Positions 35,742 through 44,697 of a DNA stretch of 64,000 bases are shown here, one piece after another (positions within the stretch are counted from its first letter, which is position 1; each line of letters opens with the position of its first letter). The stretch comes from Nitrospinaceae bacterium. Its GTDB lineage: Bacteria; Nitrospinota; Nitrospinia; Nitrospinales; Nitrospinaceae. The translations under genes were made by a program, and so were the position numbers. The stretch covers positions 1-64,000 of the forward strand of contig JANQEK010000031.1 in NCBI GenBank assembly GCA_028278405.1, read 5' to 3'. The notes beneath the pieces were generated by a model, which saw nothing but the letters and a program-made list of their open reading frames with translations, did not search any database and had not been told where the DNA came from.

Positions 35742-36787
35742 TCCGTATCCTCAATGAAATTTCTTATAAAAAACTTGCTCCGGGTTTTCGGGCCGTGGTG
35801 TCTCTGCTGGTTCTTTTTGGTTTTCTTGCAGGGGATGCCTGGGCGAAGGGCGAGCCTCAATTGATCTATGAAGTGGAAGGCAAAGCCTCTGTTAAAAACG
35901 GCAACTACAGCCGTGGGCGTGCCCTGGCGGTGGGTTACGCATTTAAAAACGCATTGACTGAAGCCCTGCAGGACCTTTTGGGGGGTTCCGCCTATCGTCG
36001 CAACCGGAAAGCGCTGGCAAAAATGTTGAAGCGTCCTAAAAAATATGTCAAGCAATACCGGTTTTTGGAATTTTATGACAGCGATGTAGAACAATTCAGC
36101 CGGGTCAAACTGGAGATCGTGTTTTTTCCTGAGGCCATCAACCGGGCGCTCAGCAAGCTGGGGATTCTGGCTTCACTGGTCAAGCCCAATACCGCTGTGG
36201 TTTTGATCAGCGAGAAAAGCCTGTCTGCGGAAGTTCCACCGGACTTCTGGGAATACGTTCCCATTTCCGAGGTAGCTATCCTGCAAAAATTTCTGGCGGC
36301 TGGGGTGAAGGTGACGACGCGTGAAAAAATCAGCGAAATGGTCGACGAGGGTGTGGTGTTTGAAGCCATGCAGGGAGATCTCGATGCCGCTGTAGACATT
36401 GGCTTGAAAGCAAAAGTGGATATTGTTATTGTAGGTACGGCGGTCACGACGCGTTTGGGCGAGAAAAATGAAGAGGGTTTGACCACCGTGCAGGCCAATC
36501 TTACCTTGCGAGCCGTTTCCACCACCCAATCCACCGTGATTGCGGCCAGAAGTGATTTTGCATCGGTCGAAGCTGAAGAAGAGTTCAAGGGAGAACTAGA
36601 GGCGTTTGAAGTGGTCGGAAAAAAAATGGCTATCTTTTTCCTGGACTCGATGAAACGTTACTGGGAACCCAAACCTCAACCCGATGTCGTGGTGGGTACA
36701 GGTGAACCCGGCCCCGAAGATCCCGAACTGCTGGATCCCCCCTCTACACCTTCGGGCTCTACTCCTTCCATAATGGAAGATCTCTGA
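35738..36787 (+). CDS. Predicted exported protein of unknown function, FlgT/LpoB-like fold
   Basis: The 349-residue product has a signal-like N-terminus (hydrophobic VVSLLVLFGFLAGDAWA, about 20-36, cleaved after AWA). It contains an ALVGYAFKNALTEALQ-like N-terminal region, a segment AVVLISEKSL, REKISEMVDE and KVDIVIVGTAVT, and a proline-rich C-terminal tail. The repeated VxVLI and IVIVG patterns recall the FlgT/LpoB/CsgG-like periplasmic lipoprotein folds, but I would not assign a role. It overlaps rluB by 4 nt and is 2 nt upstream of the permease gene. Confidence 0.75.
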   Translation: MIRILNEISYKKLAPGFRAVVSLLVLFGFLAGDAWAKGEPQLIYEVEGKASVKNGNYSRGRALAVGYAFKNALTEALQDLLGGSAYRRNRKALAKMLKRPKKYVKQYRFLEFYDSDVEQFSRVKLEIVFFPEAINRALSKLGILASLVKPNTAVVLISEKSLSAEVPPDFWEYVPISEVAILQKFLAAGVKVTTREKISEMVDEGVVFEAMQGDLDAAVDIGLKAKVDIVIVGTAVTTRLGEKNEEGLTTVQANLTLRAVSTTQSTVIAARSDFASVEAEEEFKGELEAFEVVGKKMAIFFLDSMKRYWEPKPQPDVVVGTGEPGPEDPELLDPPSTPSGSTPSIMEDL

Positions 36788-36789
36788 CT

Positions 36790-37854
36790 ATGGACCCCAA
36801 AAACAAGAAACTGTTGATCACCTTCCTGGTTTCCCTGGGAGTGGCATTGGTTTTTCTGTATCTGGCGCGCCGGGTGGTGACGCCTTTTTTCATTGCTTTC
36901 GCTTTGGCTTATCTGCTGGATCCTCTGGTGGATAAAATGGAACAGTGGAAACTGTCCCGCACGCCGGCGGTGATTCTTCTCTTGGCCTTGTTTTTTCTGG
37001 TGACGCTGGCGGGAACTGTGGTTTTGGTTCCGCTGTTGCGTGTGCAGATGGAACATCTGGCCGCCAATCTTCCCAATTACCTGCAACTCCTTCAGGATTG
37101 GGGACGCCCCTTGATCGAAAATATTGCCTGGTTGGAGCCGGGTAAAATCCAGGAAGCCGTGAACGAAGGAATGAAAAAGATGGGGGAACTTCCCGTTCAG
37201 ATTCTCGGAAACCTGACGGATTTTCTATGGTCTTCGCTTTCCAGTTTGTTCAACGCGATTCTGGTGGCTGTGAATATGTTCATTATTCCGGTGGCCATGT
37301 TTTATCTTCTGCGCGATTTCGACTATATCAATACCAAAGTAACGAATATGGTTCCTCCACGTATCCGCGATCAGTTCATCGATATTTTCAAGGAAATCGA
37401 CCGGGTCCTGTCGCGTTTTGTGCGCGGTCAACTGATGGTGGCTACCTTGATGGCGGGTTTGTACAGCGCCGGACTCTTCGCCTGTGGAACACCCATGAGT
37501 TTGTTCATCGGGATCCTGGCCGGATACGCTAATCTGGTTCCCTACCTCGGCCTGGTATTCGGCTTTGTGCCGGCGGCCGTGCTGACTTTTCTGCAGTTTC
37601 AGGAGTTCAGTCCGATTCTAGGTGTGGTCGTCGTGTTTGCGGTGGTGCAGATGCTGGAAGGAATGGTCATTACTCCCCGCGTGGTGGGCGATCAGGTGGG
37701 ATTGCATCCGGTAGCGATCATGCTGGCGGTGCTGGTGGGCGCAGAACTGTTTGGTCTGCTCGGTGTTTTTCTCGCGGTACCGGCGGCGGCGGTGATCAAT
37801 GTCCTGATGCGCCGGGGTATCGGCTGGTATAAAAAATCTCCCGCATACACCTGA
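36790..37854 (+). CDS. AI-2E family transporter (PerM/YdbI-like permease)
   Basis: This 354-residue membrane protein has about eight predicted helices (for example LLITFLVSLGVALVFLYLA near the N-terminus), the ALAYLLDPLVDK motif, VPLLRVQMEHLAANLP and the C-terminal IGILAGYANLVPYLGLVFGFVP and QMLEGMVITPRVVG, typical of this family. Members export autoinducer-2 or other solutes, or serve as Na+/H+ antiporters. It starts 2 nt after the preceding stop and ends 1 nt before the mqnC stop on the opposite strand, with no terminator between. Confidence 0.93.
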   Translation: MDPKNKKLLITFLVSLGVALVFLYLARRVVTPFFIAFALAYLLDPLVDKMEQWKLSRTPAVILLLALFFLVTLAGTVVLVPLLRVQMEHLAANLPNYLQLLQDWGRPLIENIAWLEPGKIQEAVNEGMKKMGELPVQILGNLTDFLWSSLSSLFNAILVAVNMFIIPVAMFYLLRDFDYINTKVTNMVPPRIRDQFIDIFKEIDRVLSRFVRGQLMVATLMAGLYSAGLFACGTPMSLFIGILAGYANLVPYLGLVFGFVPAAVLTFLQFQEFSPILGVVVVFAVVQMLEGMVITPRVVGDQVGLHPVAIMLAVLVGAELFGLLGVFLAVPAAAVINVLMRRGIGWYKKSPAYT

Positions 37855-37855
37855 A

Positions 37856-38926
37856 TCAAACAAACTCGTAACGCATATTCCGTTTCTGCGGCGTATGCCC
37901 GCTGTCGGTGATCAGTCGACAGATTTCCTTCTCGTCCAGGTGATAAATGGTACCCGCTTCGGACACCACGTTTTCCTCCATCATCACACTTCCCATGTCA
38001 TTCGCGCCATAGTACAAAGCCATTTGGCCGATCTTTGGTCCCTGTGTGACCCACGAAGACTGAATGTTATCGATGTTATCCAGCACGATGCGGGAGATGG
38101 CAAGCGTGCGCAGGTAGTCCAGTCCCGTGTTGGAAGGTGGTTCAATGCGGCCCGCCAGGTCCGTTTGTCCGGGTTGAAACGGCCAGGGGATAAACGCGGT
38201 AAACCCCCCTGTTTTATCCTGTTGATCGCGGATGCGAAGCAGGTGTTCGATGCGCTCCTCCAGAGTTTCCACATGACCGTACATCATGGTAGCTGTGGTT
38301 GAGAGTCCCAGTCGATGTGCCTGGTCCATCACCTCCAGCCACTGATCGGAAGAACATTTTTTAGGACTGATAATCTTGCGAACCCGGTCGACCAGAATTT
38401 CTCCGCCGCCGCCGGGAATGGAATCCAGCCCTGCGGCGATCAGACGCTCCAGCGTTTCCTTCAAGGGAATCTTCGAAATTTTGGTGATGTGGACAATTTC
38501 CGGCGGAGACAGGGCGTGCAGGTGAACATCAAACCGATCTTTAAGCCGCTTGAACAAATCCTCAAAATAATCGATGCGCAAATCCTTGTGATGACCGCCC
38601 TGCATTAAAATCTGCCGTCCACCGATAGCGATCATCTCTTCCACTTTGTTGGCAATGGTTTCGAACGGCAGGACGTAGGCTTCGTCATGGCCTTCATGAC
38701 GATAAAAGGCACAGAAGGAGCAGTCGGTGATGCAGACGTTGGTGTAATTGATGTTGCGGTCAATGATGTAGGTGACCACATCACTGTCGGTTTCACGGCG
38801 TTTGCGGGAGAGACGTGTCGCCACGTTACCAAGCAGATTCATATCTGTGCATTCAAATAACTGCACGGCTTCAGAATCGTTGATGCGCTGGCCTTCAAGT
38901 GATTTTTGTAAAATGGATTCAATCAT
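37856..38926 (-). CDS. mqnC: Cyclic dehypoxanthinyl futalosine synthase (MqnC, radical SAM)
   Basis: MqnC closes the ring to form cyclic DHFL in the futalosine pathway of menaquinone synthesis. The 356-residue product has the radical SAM cluster motif C-x3-C-x2-C at Cys65, Cys69 and Cys72 (in CITDCSFC), followed by AFYRHEGHDEAY, QGGHHKDLRIDY, IPGGGGEILVDRVR and a C-terminal TPQKRNMRYEF like that of MqnC. No other mqn gene lies in this window. It is followed on the same strand by 23 nt and an upstream parvulin gene. Confidence 0.93.
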   Translation of the reverse strand: MIESILQKSLEGQRINDSEAVQLFECTDMNLLGNVATRLSRKRRETDSDVVTYIIDRNINYTNVCITDCSFCAFYRHEGHDEAYVLPFETIANKVEEMIAIGGRQILMQGGHHKDLRIDYFEDLFKRLKDRFDVHLHALSPPEIVHITKISKIPLKETLERLIAAGLDSIPGGGGEILVDRVRKIISPKKCSSDQWLEVMDQAHRLGLSTTATMMYGHVETLEERIEHLLRIRDQQDKTGGFTAFIPWPFQPGQTDLAGRIEPPSNTGLDYLRTLAISRIVLDNIDNIQSSWVTQGPKIGQMALYYGANDMGSVMMEENVVSEAGTIYHLDEKEICRLITDSGHTPQKRNMRYEFV

Positions 38927-38949
38927 GAGGCTGGGCGGCGATGTCAGGA

Positions 38950-39297
38950 TTAACGGAGAGAGACTTGGTGGATGCCGTCGATTCCGGTATCGCCCATCTG
39001 CTCTTCTTCGGTGACGACAAACACATGGTATCCGAATTTGCTGTGCACGGGTCCACCCACTTCACCAAGAGGTTGTTCCATAGCGGCGTCTTCCAGTTCC
39101 TTGGCGTTGGTATTGAACTCGAGGAACCCGAGGTCTCCGCCCTTGTCACGGGTCCCGCAGGCGCTGTATTTTTTTGCCAGCTTCCCGAACGTTTTGAAGA
39201 GCAGTTCCCGGTCGTCGATTTCCTTCAACATATCGCAGATGGTCTGAGCCAAGTCCTGTGTGGTCAATAGTATATGGCTGACACGGATGGATCGCAT
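38950..39297 (-). CDS. Stand-alone PpiC/parvulin-type peptidyl-prolyl isomerase
   Basis: This 115-residue single-domain rotamase has VSHILLTTQDLAQTI, FGKLAKKYSACGTRDKGGDLGFLEF (the parvulin core) and LGEVGGPVHSKFGYHVFVV. There is no signal peptide, so it is likely cytoplasmic, like E. coli PpiC (93 residues). A short C-terminal extension (QMGDTGIDGIHQVSLR) follows the domain. It is 23 nt upstream of mqnC in the same orientation and may share a transcript with it. Confidence 0.9.
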   Translation of the reverse strand: MRSIRVSHILLTTQDLAQTICDMLKEIDDRELLFKTFGKLAKKYSACGTRDKGGDLGFLEFNTNAKELEDAAMEQPLGEVGGPVHSKFGYHVFVVTEEEQMGDTGIDGIHQVSLR

Positions 39298-39387
39298 GGT
39301 TGTTAAACAATCCTTTCATTGAATACAAATGGATGAAAGAAATTGTACCTTTTTTGAGGATTTAAACAAGATTATATGGAGGGTTTG

Positions 39388-39419
39388 AAAAGAGCCCGAA
39401 ATTTAGCGCGGGATTCTCT
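39388..39419 (-). terminator. Weak possible terminator after the parvulin-side intergenic region
   Basis: On the minus strand, AGAG-AAT-CCCG pairs with CGGGCTCT around a ten-base loop, followed by only four Ts. It lies after the cobA-hemD stop and before the parvulin gene start, so it could end the pckA-cobA transcript. The bulge and short T run make this uncertain. Confidence 0.3.
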
Positions 39420-39468
39420 CGCTTGGAGATGATTTATCTTTATTCTTTACAACAAGTTATGGGCCTTT

Positions 39469-41004
39469 TCATGGTCGGCCAAAATACTTTTCCAACGCGG
39501 CGATCAGACCGTTCACCGTATACTCTTTGGCCATGATGTCGACTTTCAATCCGGTTTTCTCTGCGGTTTTGGCCGTCACCGGTCCGATACAGGCGACAGA
39601 AATCTTCTTGAGTTTTGGACGAAGTTCTTCGCCGATCAGTTCCATGAAGTGTGTCACTGTTGAGGATGAAGTGAAGGTGACGGCATGAATGCTTCCCTCT
39701 TTTAAGCGGCGAGCCAATTCGCCGGTATCGGTCTGTGGCCGGACAGTCCGGTAAGCCGGTGCGACATTGATGGTTGCGCCTTGTGCCCGTAATTGGTCGG
39801 GCAGGGTTTCGCGGGCAACCGCGGCGCGCGGCAGCAGAAACCGTTTTCCTTTGATATTTTCTTTGCCGATGCTTTCGATCAACGATTCAGCGACGAAATT
39901 TTCCGGAACGACATCCACGGGAATACCCAACGCGTTGACCGCCTGTTCAGTTTTGGGTCCGATCGCGTATAGCCTCAATCCTTTTAATTCGCGTACGTCT
40001 TTCTTGTTTTCCTTAAGGCGCTGAAGGAAAAATTTAACGCCGTTGACGCTGGTGAAGATCAAGCCGTCGTAACTGTCCAGTGTTTGAATCGCATCGTCCA
40101 ACGGTTTCCAGTCTTTCGGTGGTACGGTTTCGATCACGGGAAATAAAAACGGTTCAGCTCCGCGCTCTAGCAGCCCGTTCACGAAAGCTTCCGATTGTTC
40201 TTCCGGGCGAGTGATTACCAGAGTTTTACCGAACAACGGCAGAGTTTCGTACCAATCGGTGTGCGATTTTAAATTAACGACTTCTCCCACAATGGTCAGT
40301 GCTGGGGGTTTGATGTTTTCTTTCGTGGCGATATCGGCGATGGTGTTCAATGTTCCAGTCCACGTTTTCTGCCGATAGGTTGTTCCCCATTGGATTACCG
40401 CAATGGGTGTGTCGGGGGATTTGCCGTACTTCATCAAATTTTCCGTGATGCGCTTTAGTTTGCGGGCACCCATCAGAAAGATGAGGGTCCCCGAACGGCT
40501 GGCAATCTTTTCCCAGTCGATGTGCTCATCTTCTTTGCCCTTTTCGTTGCTTCCGGTAATGATCGAAAGGGTCGAAGAAAAATCGCGGTGGGTCAGCGGG
40601 ATTCCCGCATAAGCCGCAACACCGATAGGGGAGGTGACTCCCGGCACGACGACAAATGAGATACCCGCTTCTTTGAGAGCGTGGGTTTCTTCTCCGCCCC
40701 GGCCGAAGATGAACGGATCGCCGCCCTTCAGCCGCACGACGGTTTTACCGAGTTTCGCTTTTTCGATCAGCAGGGCATTGATCTGGTCTTGGGAGAGTGT
40801 GACCCGTCCTTCCTTTTTCCCGGCGTAGATGAATTCTGTTTCCGGTGGGGTGAAGCGCAGGAGCCGTTCATTGGCCAGATGATCGTAGATGACAACATCC
40901 GCCCGTTCCAGCCACTCTTTACCGCGCAGGGTCAACAGGCCCTCGTCACCGGGTCCGGCTCCGACTAATGCGACTTTTCCGGTTGTGTGCGAGCGGTCAG
41001 TCAT
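39469..41004 (-). CDS. cobA-hemD: Fused uroporphyrinogen-III C-methyltransferase and uroporphyrinogen-III synthase (CobA-HemD)
   Basis: The N-terminal half (about 1-250) is a SAM methyltransferase making precorrin-2: VALVGAGPGDEGLLTLRG, VIYDHLANERLL, GDPFIFGRGGEE, PGVTSPIGVAAYAGIPLTHRDFS and FLMGARKLKRI. The C-terminal half (about 255-510) resembles HemD: LVITRPEEQSEAFV, LIFTSVNGVKFF, YAIGPKTEQAV and AVTFTSSSTVTHFMEL. It links siroheme/heme d1/B12 branching to heme synthesis and is the last gene of the pckA-pdxA-rsmA unit. It starts 8 nt inside the end of rsmA. Such fusions are common outside the gamma-proteobacteria. Confidence 0.93.
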   Translation of the reverse strand: MTDRSHTTGKVALVGAGPGDEGLLTLRGKEWLERADVVIYDHLANERLLRFTPPETEFIYAGKKEGRVTLSQDQINALLIEKAKLGKTVVRLKGGDPFIFGRGGEETHALKEAGISFVVVPGVTSPIGVAAYAGIPLTHRDFSSTLSIITGSNEKGKEDEHIDWEKIASRSGTLIFLMGARKLKRITENLMKYGKSPDTPIAVIQWGTTYRQKTWTGTLNTIADIATKENIKPPALTIVGEVVNLKSHTDWYETLPLFGKTLVITRPEEQSEAFVNGLLERGAEPFLFPVIETVPPKDWKPLDDAIQTLDSYDGLIFTSVNGVKFFLQRLKENKKDVRELKGLRLYAIGPKTEQAVNALGIPVDVVPENFVAESLIESIGKENIKGKRFLLPRAAVARETLPDQLRAQGATINVAPAYRTVRPQTDTGELARRLKEGSIHAVTFTSSSTVTHFMELIGEELRPKLKKISVACIGPVTAKTAEKTGLKVDIMAKEYTVNGLIAALEKYFGRP

Positions 41005-41785
41005 GGTTCGTTTCGATCAAGTTGGAGAGAACAGCAAATTCTTCCAGCGTCAGGGTTTCCCCCCGGCGGTCCAACTGGATGCCGGCGGCCTCTATTTTTT
41101 TTATATCCATTTGGTAGGGTTTGTTCAAGCCTTTCAGGTTGTTCCGGAGCATTTTTCGCTTGTGAAAGAATGCTGTGTTCACGACATGGTGAAACGTTTT
41201 GAGGTTGTCGACGGATACCGGCGGTTTCTCCAGGGGAGTCAGACGGATTACCGACGAGTGTACCTTCGGGGGCGGATAAAATGACTCTCTTTTTACTTCC
41301 AAAAGACGCTCCACGTGGCAGTGGAACTGCGTGAATACCGATAACGATCCGTAGGCCCGGGTCTCCGGTCGGGCTACGAGGCGGTCTACCACTTCTTTTT
41401 GGAGCATCAGCGTCATGTCTGTGATGTGCTCCTTGTAGTGGATCAGCCGTTTCATAATGGGCATGGCGGCGTAATAGGGAAGGTTTGATACGACCTGATA
41501 GCGGTTTCCTGCAGTTCCATAGTCGTAGGTCATCGCATTAGCTTCCACCAGTTGGAATTTTGAATTCTTACCGAACTGCCGGCGCAGAAGCCCGCACAGT
41601 CTGGGGTCGACTTCCACTGCCATCAGAGATCCGGCCTGTTTCAGCAGGAGTTGAGTCAGGATTCCTTTACCGGGCCCGATTTCCACCACCTGCCCATCCG
41701 GTTGAATGTTGGCTAGGCGAACGATTTCAGAAGCGATATTTGAATCGGTCAGGAAGTTCTGCCCGAGTGGTTGTTTTTTTCTCAT
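40997..41785 (-). CDS. rsmA: 16S rRNA dimethyladenosine transferase RsmA (KsgA)
   Basis: RsmA dimethylates A1518 and A1519 of 16S rRNA. The 262-residue product has QPLGQNFLTDSNIA, the SAM motif VVEIGPGKGILTQ, VEVDPRL, VSNLPYYAAMPI (the N-L-P-Y motif) and MLQKEVVDRLVARP, followed by a C-terminal helical domain. It overlaps pdxA by 4 nt and cobA-hemD by 8 nt, so the three are likely one coupled operon. Confidence 0.96.
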   Translation of the reverse strand: MRKKQPLGQNFLTDSNIASEIVRLANIQPDGQVVEIGPGKGILTQLLLKQAGSLMAVEVDPRLCGLLRRQFGKNSKFQLVEANAMTYDYGTAGNRYQVVSNLPYYAAMPIMKRLIHYKEHITDMTLMLQKEVVDRLVARPETRAYGSLSVFTQFHCHVERLLEVKRESFYPPPKVHSSVIRLTPLEKPPVSVDNLKTFHHVVNTAFFHKRKMLRNNLKGLNKPYQMDIKKIEAAGIQLDRRGETLTLEEFAVLSNLIETNHD

Positions 41786-42780
41786 GAGGATACAAAAGAA
41801 GATTGAGCGAGTGCCGTCGCAATCTTGAGTGCTTCCAGTAAGCTGTCCGGTTTGGCGATACCACGGCCGGCGATGTCGAACGCAGTGCCGTGGTCTACCG
41901 ACGTGCGGATGATAGGCAAGCCCAGGGTGATATTGACCGCACGGTCCATCGACGCCATTTTGATCGGGATCATGCCCTGATCGTGATACATGGTGATGAC
42001 GGCGTCGTAAGAGGCTTCATGAATTCTACCGAACAAGGCGTCTGCAGAAAATGGACCGGAGACTTCAATGTTTTCCTTCTGAGCGGCTACGATGGCCGGG
42101 ATAATGATATTGGATTCTTCGTCGCCGAAAATGCCTCCGTCGCCGCTGTGCGGGTTGAGCCCGGTAACCGCTAGGTTCGGATGCTCAATACCCACCTGCG
42201 TCAGCCATTGATGGGTCAATCGGATGGCTTTCAGAATGCGGTCACGTGTTAAGAGATCTTTAACATCACTCAGGGGAACGTGAGTGGTGGTCAGCACCAC
42301 ACGCAGGCTTCCTCCTGCCAGCATCAACGCAACTTCGGGAGTGTGTGTGAAGTCCGCCAGCATTTCCGTATGACCTGGATACTTGAATCCTGCAAGATGT
42401 ATGGCTTCCTTGTTGATGGGGCCTGTGGTGATGGCATGTACCCGATGCGCGGTCGCCAGATCGACGGCTTTGCGAATGTACTCGACCGCGGCTTTTCCCC
42501 CTTCGGCGGAGGCGTAACCCATTTTTAGATTTTCAGGAACGTTCTGGAGATCCAACACTTCCAGCACACCGGGCTCTCGGCGTGTTTCATTGAGGTCTTT
42601 GATGGGATGGATCGAAAGATGTGGCGCCCATTGCGATGCGTGCTGCTGGAGCCACGCAGCATCGCCGATGACCACAATGCGGCAGGCACTAGACGGAGTG
42701 GTCAGTCCCTTGACAATAATTTCCGGGCCGATCCCTGAGGGGTCGCCCATGGTGATGGCAATGAGCGGACGGTTTTTCAC
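41782..42780 (-). CDS. pdxA: 4-hydroxythreonine-4-phosphate dehydrogenase PdxA
   Basis: PdxA makes the amino-ketone precursor of pyridoxal phosphate in the DXP-dependent route. The 332-residue product has IAITMGDPSGIGPEII at the N-terminus, ITTGPINKEAIHLAGFKYPGHTEMLAD, LTTTHVPL, LNPHSGDGGIFG, the metal-binding His of MYHDQG, and RTSVDHGTAFDIAG. pdxA-rsmA pairing with 4-nt overlap is common. PLP-dependent enzymes are frequent in this window. Confidence 0.96.
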   Translation of the reverse strand: MKNRPLIAITMGDPSGIGPEIIVKGLTTPSSACRIVVIGDAAWLQQHASQWAPHLSIHPIKDLNETRREPGVLEVLDLQNVPENLKMGYASAEGGKAAVEYIRKAVDLATAHRVHAITTGPINKEAIHLAGFKYPGHTEMLADFTHTPEVALMLAGGSLRVVLTTTHVPLSDVKDLLTRDRILKAIRLTHQWLTQVGIEHPNLAVTGLNPHSGDGGIFGDEESNIIIPAIVAAQKENIEVSGPFSADALFGRIHEASYDAVITMYHDQGMIPIKMASMDRAVNITLGLPIIRTSVDHGTAFDIAGRGIAKPDSLLEALKIATALAQSSFVSS

Positions 42781-42827
42781 GATTTAGTCACCCCCCAGCG
42801 TGACCTGTAACTTCCCTCGTCTAGGGT

Positions 42828-44471
42828 TTACTTGATTTGTTTGATCGCGGCTTTTTTGCCGGCGGGTAACTGCGGTCCCGCCGCAATAACATCCGGTCCG
42901 ACGCTGTCTTCGTATTCCTTGAAGTTTTCGACAAATTGCTCCGCAAGTTCGCGGGCTTTTTCATCGTAGGCTTCAGGATTTTTCCAGGTGCCTCTGGGAT
43001 CGAGTACTTCGTTGGGCACTCCGGGACAGGATTCGGGAACCTGAAGGCCGAAAATCGGGTCCGTTTTCAGTTGTACTTTCTTTAGGTCGCCGTTCAGAAT
43101 CGCGTTGATCATGGCACGGGTATGGGCAATTTCCATCCGGTTGCCGACACCGTAGGGTCCTCCTGTCCAACCGGTGTTGACCAGCCAGCAGTCGACCTTG
43201 TGCTTGTCGATTCTTTCACCCAATAGGTTGGCATAGACCGACGGATGCAGGGCCATGAAGGGCGCACCGAAGCAGGTGCTGAAAATGGCTGAGGGTTCAC
43301 GACTCATACCACGTTCGGTTCCAGCTACCTTGGCGGTGTATCCGGAAATGAAATGATACATGGCCTGCTCGGGAGTCAGTTTAGCCACCGGCGGCATGAT
43401 GCCGTAAGCGTCACAGGTCAGCATGATTACGTTTTGGGGATGGCCGCCCCGCCTGTCCGGCACCGAATTACTGATGTGCGTCAGCGGATAACCCGCGCGG
43501 GTGTTTTCCGTGAAACTGGAATCGTCCAGATCCAGCCGCCGTGTGTTGTAGTCCATGGCCACGTTTTCCAAAAGAGTTCCGAATCGACGCGTACATTCGA
43601 AAATTTCCGGTTCCGCTTCTGGATTGAGTTTGATCACCTTGGCATAACAGCCGCCTTCAAAATTGAATACGCCGTCTTCGCTCCAGCCATGCTCATCGTC
43701 TCCGATCAGTTTGCGGGTGGAGTCTGCCGACAGAGTGGTTTTACCCGTTCCGGACAGGCCGAAAAAGATAGCGGTGTCACCCTTGTTTCCCAGATTGGCC
43801 GAGCAGTGCATGGACAGTACGTTGTGCTTGTAGGGCAACAGGTAATTGAGAATGGAGAAGACGGATTTCTTGATTTCACCTGCGTACCGGGTGCCCCCGA
43901 TCAGGACCAACTGTTTGCTGAAATCCACAATGACAAAAGTTTCGGAATTAGTGCCGTCGATTTCCGGAACCGCTTTGAAGTTGGGCAATCCAATGATCGT
44001 AAACGCCGGGCTGTGGTTCTCCAGCTTTTCCAGGTCCCTGATTTGGATGAACATGTTGCGCGCGAATAGGCTCTGCCAGGCCATTTCCGTGATCACGCGG
44101 ATATGGAGCTGGTAATTCGGATCGGATCCGCCCAGGCAGTCCTGCACATAAAGATTTTTTCCTTGCATGTAAGCCAGGACGCGAGCATACAGTGCATCAA
44201 ACTTGTCAACGGGAAACGGTTTGTTGACCTTACCCCACCAGATATTGTCCTGACTGGTGGGCTCCTGAACGATAAATTTATCGTTGGGGGAACGGCCGGT
44301 ATGTTCACCGGTTTTAACACAAATCGGTCCCAGGTGGGAAATAACACCCTCTTGGTTTCTCACAATATGTTCGTATAATTCGGGGGTTGTCAGGTTCCAG
44401 AAGATCTCCTTGGCGTTTTTGATGCCGTGATGTTCCAGCCCGACTTTATGTTTTAAGACTTTTTTTGGCAT
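42828..44471 (-). CDS. pckA: Phosphoenolpyruvate carboxykinase (ATP)
   Basis: ATP-type PckA converts oxaloacetate to phosphoenolpyruvate in gluconeogenesis, or the reverse. The 547-residue product has TGRSPNDKFIV (substrate loop), GGTRYAGEIKKSVFS, the P-loop GLSGTGKTTLS (about 235-245), LIGDDEHGWSEDGVFNFEGGCYAK (metal and ATP) and GRCGSPFM-like continuation with PYGVGNRMEI. It heads the unit with pdxA 47 nt downstream. The reverse CO2-fixing direction is used by some autotrophs. Confidence 0.96.
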   Translation of the reverse strand: MPKKVLKHKVGLEHHGIKNAKEIFWNLTTPELYEHIVRNQEGVISHLGPICVKTGEHTGRSPNDKFIVQEPTSQDNIWWGKVNKPFPVDKFDALYARVLAYMQGKNLYVQDCLGGSDPNYQLHIRVITEMAWQSLFARNMFIQIRDLEKLENHSPAFTIIGLPNFKAVPEIDGTNSETFVIVDFSKQLVLIGGTRYAGEIKKSVFSILNYLLPYKHNVLSMHCSANLGNKGDTAIFFGLSGTGKTTLSADSTRKLIGDDEHGWSEDGVFNFEGGCYAKVIKLNPEAEPEIFECTRRFGTLLENVAMDYNTRRLDLDDSSFTENTRAGYPLTHISNSVPDRRGGHPQNVIMLTCDAYGIMPPVAKLTPEQAMYHFISGYTAKVAGTERGMSREPSAIFSTCFGAPFMALHPSVYANLLGERIDKHKVDCWLVNTGWTGGPYGVGNRMEIAHTRAMINAILNGDLKKVQLKTDPIFGLQVPESCPGVPNEVLDPRGTWKNPEAYDEKARELAEQFVENFKEYEDSVGPDVIAAGPQLPAGKKAAIKQIK

Positions 44472-44697
44472 TCCAGGACTCCATCCACAGAGGAAATTTT
44501 AAAATATATTACAGCGCCGCCGGAAAGGGCTCCGGGGCTTGAATATACAGGGAAATAGCAAAAATCGACCAATAAGTTCATGGTATCATAAGTGCTGGCC
44601 GTTTTAAAAACTTTTGTATTTATTAGCCGGAACTGGCAGATTTTGAGCGCTCCAGGGTTGAGGTCGATGTCTTTTGACATTGCTCCAGATACGGAAT

